Assembly: GCF_013393185.1 (NCBI RefSeq)
Contig: NZ_QJQX01000069.1
Span: 1 to 64,000, forward strand
Direction of reading: 5' to 3'
Origin: Sphingobium lactosutens
Lineage (GTDB): Bacteria; Pseudomonadota; Alphaproteobacteria; Sphingomonadales; Sphingomonadaceae
Length of the DNA stretch: 64,000 nucleotides
The translations under genes were made by a program, and so were the position numbers. The notes beneath the pieces were generated by a model, which made no database searches, was not told the DNA's origin, and saw nothing but the letters and a program-made list of their open reading frames with translations. Shown in pieces: positions 61,919 through 64,000 of the stretch (within the stretch, counting starts at the first letter, position 1; the number at the start of each line of letters is the position of its first letter).

Positions 61919-63592
61919 ATGGTGCAAGTTGACCGTCGAAACGCGCTGGCTGCAATGGGTCTGGCGGGATTAGCAGGCACAGCCGCCGCCCCGGCGGCGG
62001 CCGCTATGACGAAGGCGGGCGGCACGGGCCCTTTCACGGGCGATTGGGCGTCCCTTACCAGCGGCTATCGCGCGCCAGAATGGTTTCGTGACGCCAAATT
62101 CGGTCTGTGGGCGCACTGGAGCGCCCAATGCGTACCGGAGGAGGGCGATTGGTACGCCCGTGAAATGTATATTCAGGGCAGCCGCATCAACAAGGCGCAT
62201 GTCGCGAAATATGGCCACCCCAGCAAGACCGGGTTTCTCGACATCATCGGACAGTGGAAGGGCGAGAACTGGAACCCCGAACGCCTTGCCGACCTGTATG
62301 TGAAGGCTGGGGCCAAATATTTCGTCGCGCTGGCGAACCATCATGACAATGTCGATACCTATGCATCCAGTCATCATCCCTGGAATACGACGCGAATTGG
62401 GCCTAAAAAGGATATTGTCGGCATCTGGGCAAAGGTTGCGCGCGATCGGGGACTGCGCTTTGGCGTGTCCAACCACAGCGCCCATGCCTGGCACTGGTAT
62501 CAGACCGCTTATGGCTATGATCCAGAAGGTCCGATGCGCAACGTGCGATACGACGCCCATCGACTGCGCACCGCGGACGGACGCGGTACCTGGTGGGAAG
62601 GGCTGGATCCCCAAACGCTTTACACCGGCAGCCTGATGCCCCTGCCCGACGGAATCCAGTCCATCGCCGAAGCCAATGCGGTGCATGAGCGCACGGATCG
62701 TGTCTGGTCCGAATGGGCACCCGCCGCGCGTGCGGCCTTCGTCGCGAACTGGGCGGCGAGGACGAATGAACTGATCGACAAATATCGGCCCGATCTTCTT
62801 TATTTCGATAATTTCGACCTGCCGTTCGCACAGGTCGGCCTTGATGTCGCCGCACGCTATTATAATGAGAGCATCAGGCTGAATGGTGGCAATCTGGAAG
62901 CCGTGCTCAACGTCAAAATGGTCCCTGTCGAAAAGAGAATGGGTCTGGTCGAGGATGTCGAGCGGGGTGGAAAATCCTACATCGATACCTATCCTTGGCA
63001 AACCGACACCTGCATCGGCAACTGGCATTATGACCGCAATCTCTACAAGCGTGACGGGTATAAGAGCGCGGCGACGGTGGTCCACACGCTGTGCGACGTG
63101 GTTTCGAAAAATGGCAACCTCCTTCTCAGCATTCCGATGCGGGGTGACGGCACGATCGACGAGAAGGAAGAGCGCATCGTCGAGGAAATCGCCGCCTGGA
63201 TGCAGCAATATGGCAGCGCCATATATGGGTCGCGCCCCTGGCGGCTGCATGGCGAGGGGCCGACCAAACCGGCATCCGGCATGTTCGCGGAGGGCGGTCC
63301 CAAGTCCCTCTTCACGGCGCAAGACATCCGCTATGTCCGGAAGGGATCGGCGGTGCAGGCGCTGGTGCTAGGATGGCCCGAAGACGGCATCGCTCGCCTG
63401 CGTCTGCTGGGAACCGGGACGCCGGTAGGCCGGGGCGACGTGCAGCGCGTAACGCTTGCCGGGGATAATGCGCCGCTCACCTTCCGGCGCACCGAAGAGG
63501 CGCTGGAGGTGACGCTGCCTGCCGCTCGCCGTAATGCGGTGGGCGTTGCCTTGACGGTGAATGGCCCCGGCCTGACGGATGGCAGCCTCTGA
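61919..63592 (+). CDS. Alpha-L-fucosidase, glycoside hydrolase family 29
   Basis: The protein has about 557 residues. The N-terminus (VDRRNALAAMGLAGLAG) looks like a twin-arginine signal, so the enzyme is exported folded. The GH29 barrel shows FGLWAHW (His66), the NHHDNVDTYASSHHPWN block and PDLLYFDN with the predicted nucleophile Asp297. A C-terminal beta domain follows. GH29 enzymes release L-fucose from plant xyloglucan, pectin side chains or algal fucans. It follows the receptor by 137 bases and faces a mutarotase gene. Confidence 0.92.
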   Translation: MVQVDRRNALAAMGLAGLAGTAAAPAAAAMTKAGGTGPFTGDWASLTSGYRAPEWFRDAKFGLWAHWSAQCVPEEGDWYAREMYIQGSRINKAHVAKYGHPSKTGFLDIIGQWKGENWNPERLADLYVKAGAKYFVALANHHDNVDTYASSHHPWNTTRIGPKKDIVGIWAKVARDRGLRFGVSNHSAHAWHWYQTAYGYDPEGPMRNVRYDAHRLRTADGRGTWWEGLDPQTLYTGSLMPLPDGIQSIAEANAVHERTDRVWSEWAPAARAAFVANWAARTNELIDKYRPDLLYFDNFDLPFAQVGLDVAARYYNESIRLNGGNLEAVLNVKMVPVEKRMGLVEDVERGGKSYIDTYPWQTDTCIGNWHYDRNLYKRDGYKSAATVVHTLCDVVSKNGNLLLSIPMRGDGTIDEKEERIVEEIAAWMQQYGSAIYGSRPWRLHGEGPTKPASGMFAEGGPKSLFTAQDIRYVRKGSAVQALVLGWPEDGIARLRLLGTGTPVGRGDVQRVTLAGDNAPLTFRRTEEALEVTLPAARRNAVGVALTVNGPGLTDGSL

Positions 63593-63597
63593 CGTTT

Positions 63598-63631
63598 CCG
63601 GTCACCGCGCCGAATTGGGCGCGGTGACCGG
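63598..63631. terminator. Perfect 14-base hairpin between convergent genes
   Basis: CCGGTCACCGCGCC (63598-63611) pairs completely with GGCGCGGTGACCGG (63618-63631), with a 6-base loop. It begins six bases after the fucosidase stop and ends 17 bases before the mutarotase stop. There is no T-run, so the terminator call rests on stem strength and position. Confidence 0.5.
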
Positions 63632-63648
63632 GCAATCTCAAACTGCGG

Positions 63649-63993
63649 TCAGGGCTGATCCGACAGCCGGAATATGCGTTCCGCCGCCACCCATTTTTCG
63701 CCGGGCTTGGCGAACGGCAATCTCTTCTGGAAGACGTCCATGCGCTCTTCCCACGCGACGATCTCGGGGTCGGTCGCGTCCCGATCGGCCTTGGATGCGG
63801 GATCGAAATTCTCGCCCACGTCCATCAGCATGACCAGCCGATCACCGACCTGCCAGATTTCCATCTCTGTTACATCGGCTTCGCGGATGGAGCGGATGAC
63901 CGGTTCCGGCGGGCAGCCGGGTTTGTGCCAGGACCGATAAAGCGCTATCGCCTCGGCATCGTCTTTCAAGTCGAGCAACAGCACCTGCTTCAT
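63649..63993 (-). CDS. L-rhamnose/L-fucose mutarotase-like protein
   Basis: The 114-residue protein has the RhaM (YiiL) fold, with LDLKDDAEAIALYRSWHKPGCPPEPVIRSIREADVTEMEIWQ, the conserved His of family members and an acidic GENFD segment. It interconverts the alpha and beta anomers of a 6-deoxy sugar so that the next enzyme can use it. Beside a fucosidase, L-fucose is the likely substrate. The start is only seven bases from the window edge, and the rest of the locus probably lies beyond. Confidence 0.85.
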   Translation of the reverse strand: MKQVLLLDLKDDAEAIALYRSWHKPGCPPEPVIRSIREADVTEMEIWQVGDRLVMLMDVGENFDPASKADRDATDPEIVAWEERMDVFQKRLPFAKPGEKWVAAERIFRLSDQP

Positions 63994-64000
63994 ATCGCCT

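Noticed and set aside
1..64000. CRISPR arrays, rRNA and tRNA genes
   Set aside because: No regularly spaced repeats, and no cloverleaf or rRNA-like stretch was recognised, including next to the integrase remnant.

Overview
The window reads as a chromosomal segment of a sphingomonad (Sphingobium / Novosphingobium / Sphingomonas type). The grounds are the high-GC, densely packed operons, four TonB-dependent receptors, PQQ- and lignin-type aromatic enzymes, a Caulobacter/Sphingomonas-style sugar receptor and alphaproteobacterial intergenic repeats. No rRNA, tRNA or CRISPR was seen. Genus-level placement is inference.

Layout. (1) 1-4300: hexuronate/pectin block: start of kduD, kduI, a LacI-family repressor with two near-identical operators, a hydratase and a hexuronate-type MFS transporter. 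(2) 4391-5090: an unrecognised winged-helix-like gene behind a triple repeat. (3) 5091-12439: an aromatic block with SDR, MFS, NTF2-like protein, aldehyde dehydrogenase, LigW (5-carboxyvanillate decarboxylase, all published active-site residues present) and a second MFS. (4) 12608-15886: rhamnogalacturonan lyase (PL11) and an OprB-like porin. (5) 16076-20246: a TPP-riboswitch-controlled thiamine uptake operon (TonB receptor, kinase, PnuT), with tenA at 22034. (6) 22669-23553: a GlcNAc-kinase-like gene.

(7) 23670-35061: the most interesting block. DoxX-like protein, aldehyde dehydrogenase, TonB receptor, lignostilbene-type dioxygenase, GMC oxidoreductase, PQQ quinohemoprotein dehydrogenase, NmrA-like reductase and a SnoaL/NTF2-like protein lie in transcription units that each carry the same palindromic operator, TAACGATYGTTA. 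No TetR-type regulator lies in the window. I infer an aromatic-dimer (stilbene-forming) catabolic regulon whose products could feed LigW and the aldehyde dehydrogenases. (8) 35103-36598: dgoK-dgoA. (9) 36735-39887: a phosphodiesterase, a plugless beta-barrel and a secreted protein. (10) 39924-44224: a Fur-box siderophore-receptor operon. (11) 44228-52323: a two-component system divergent from an RND tripartite efflux pump. (12) 52748-54443: a candidate small RNA or 3'UTR and a sugar-type MFS. (13) 54755-56330: decayed integrase, IS5 and IS110 remnants. (14) 56586-63993: tandem IclR regulators, TonB receptor, GH29 fucosidase and a mutarotase, which look like a fucoside-utilisation locus continuing past the right edge.

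Taken together the segment suits an organism living on plant debris. It degrades pectin side chains, hexuronates and fucosides, takes up oligomers through TonB receptors and porins, and funnels lignin-derived dimers toward vanillate. Thiamine and iron acquisition and efflux operons lie between these blocks.
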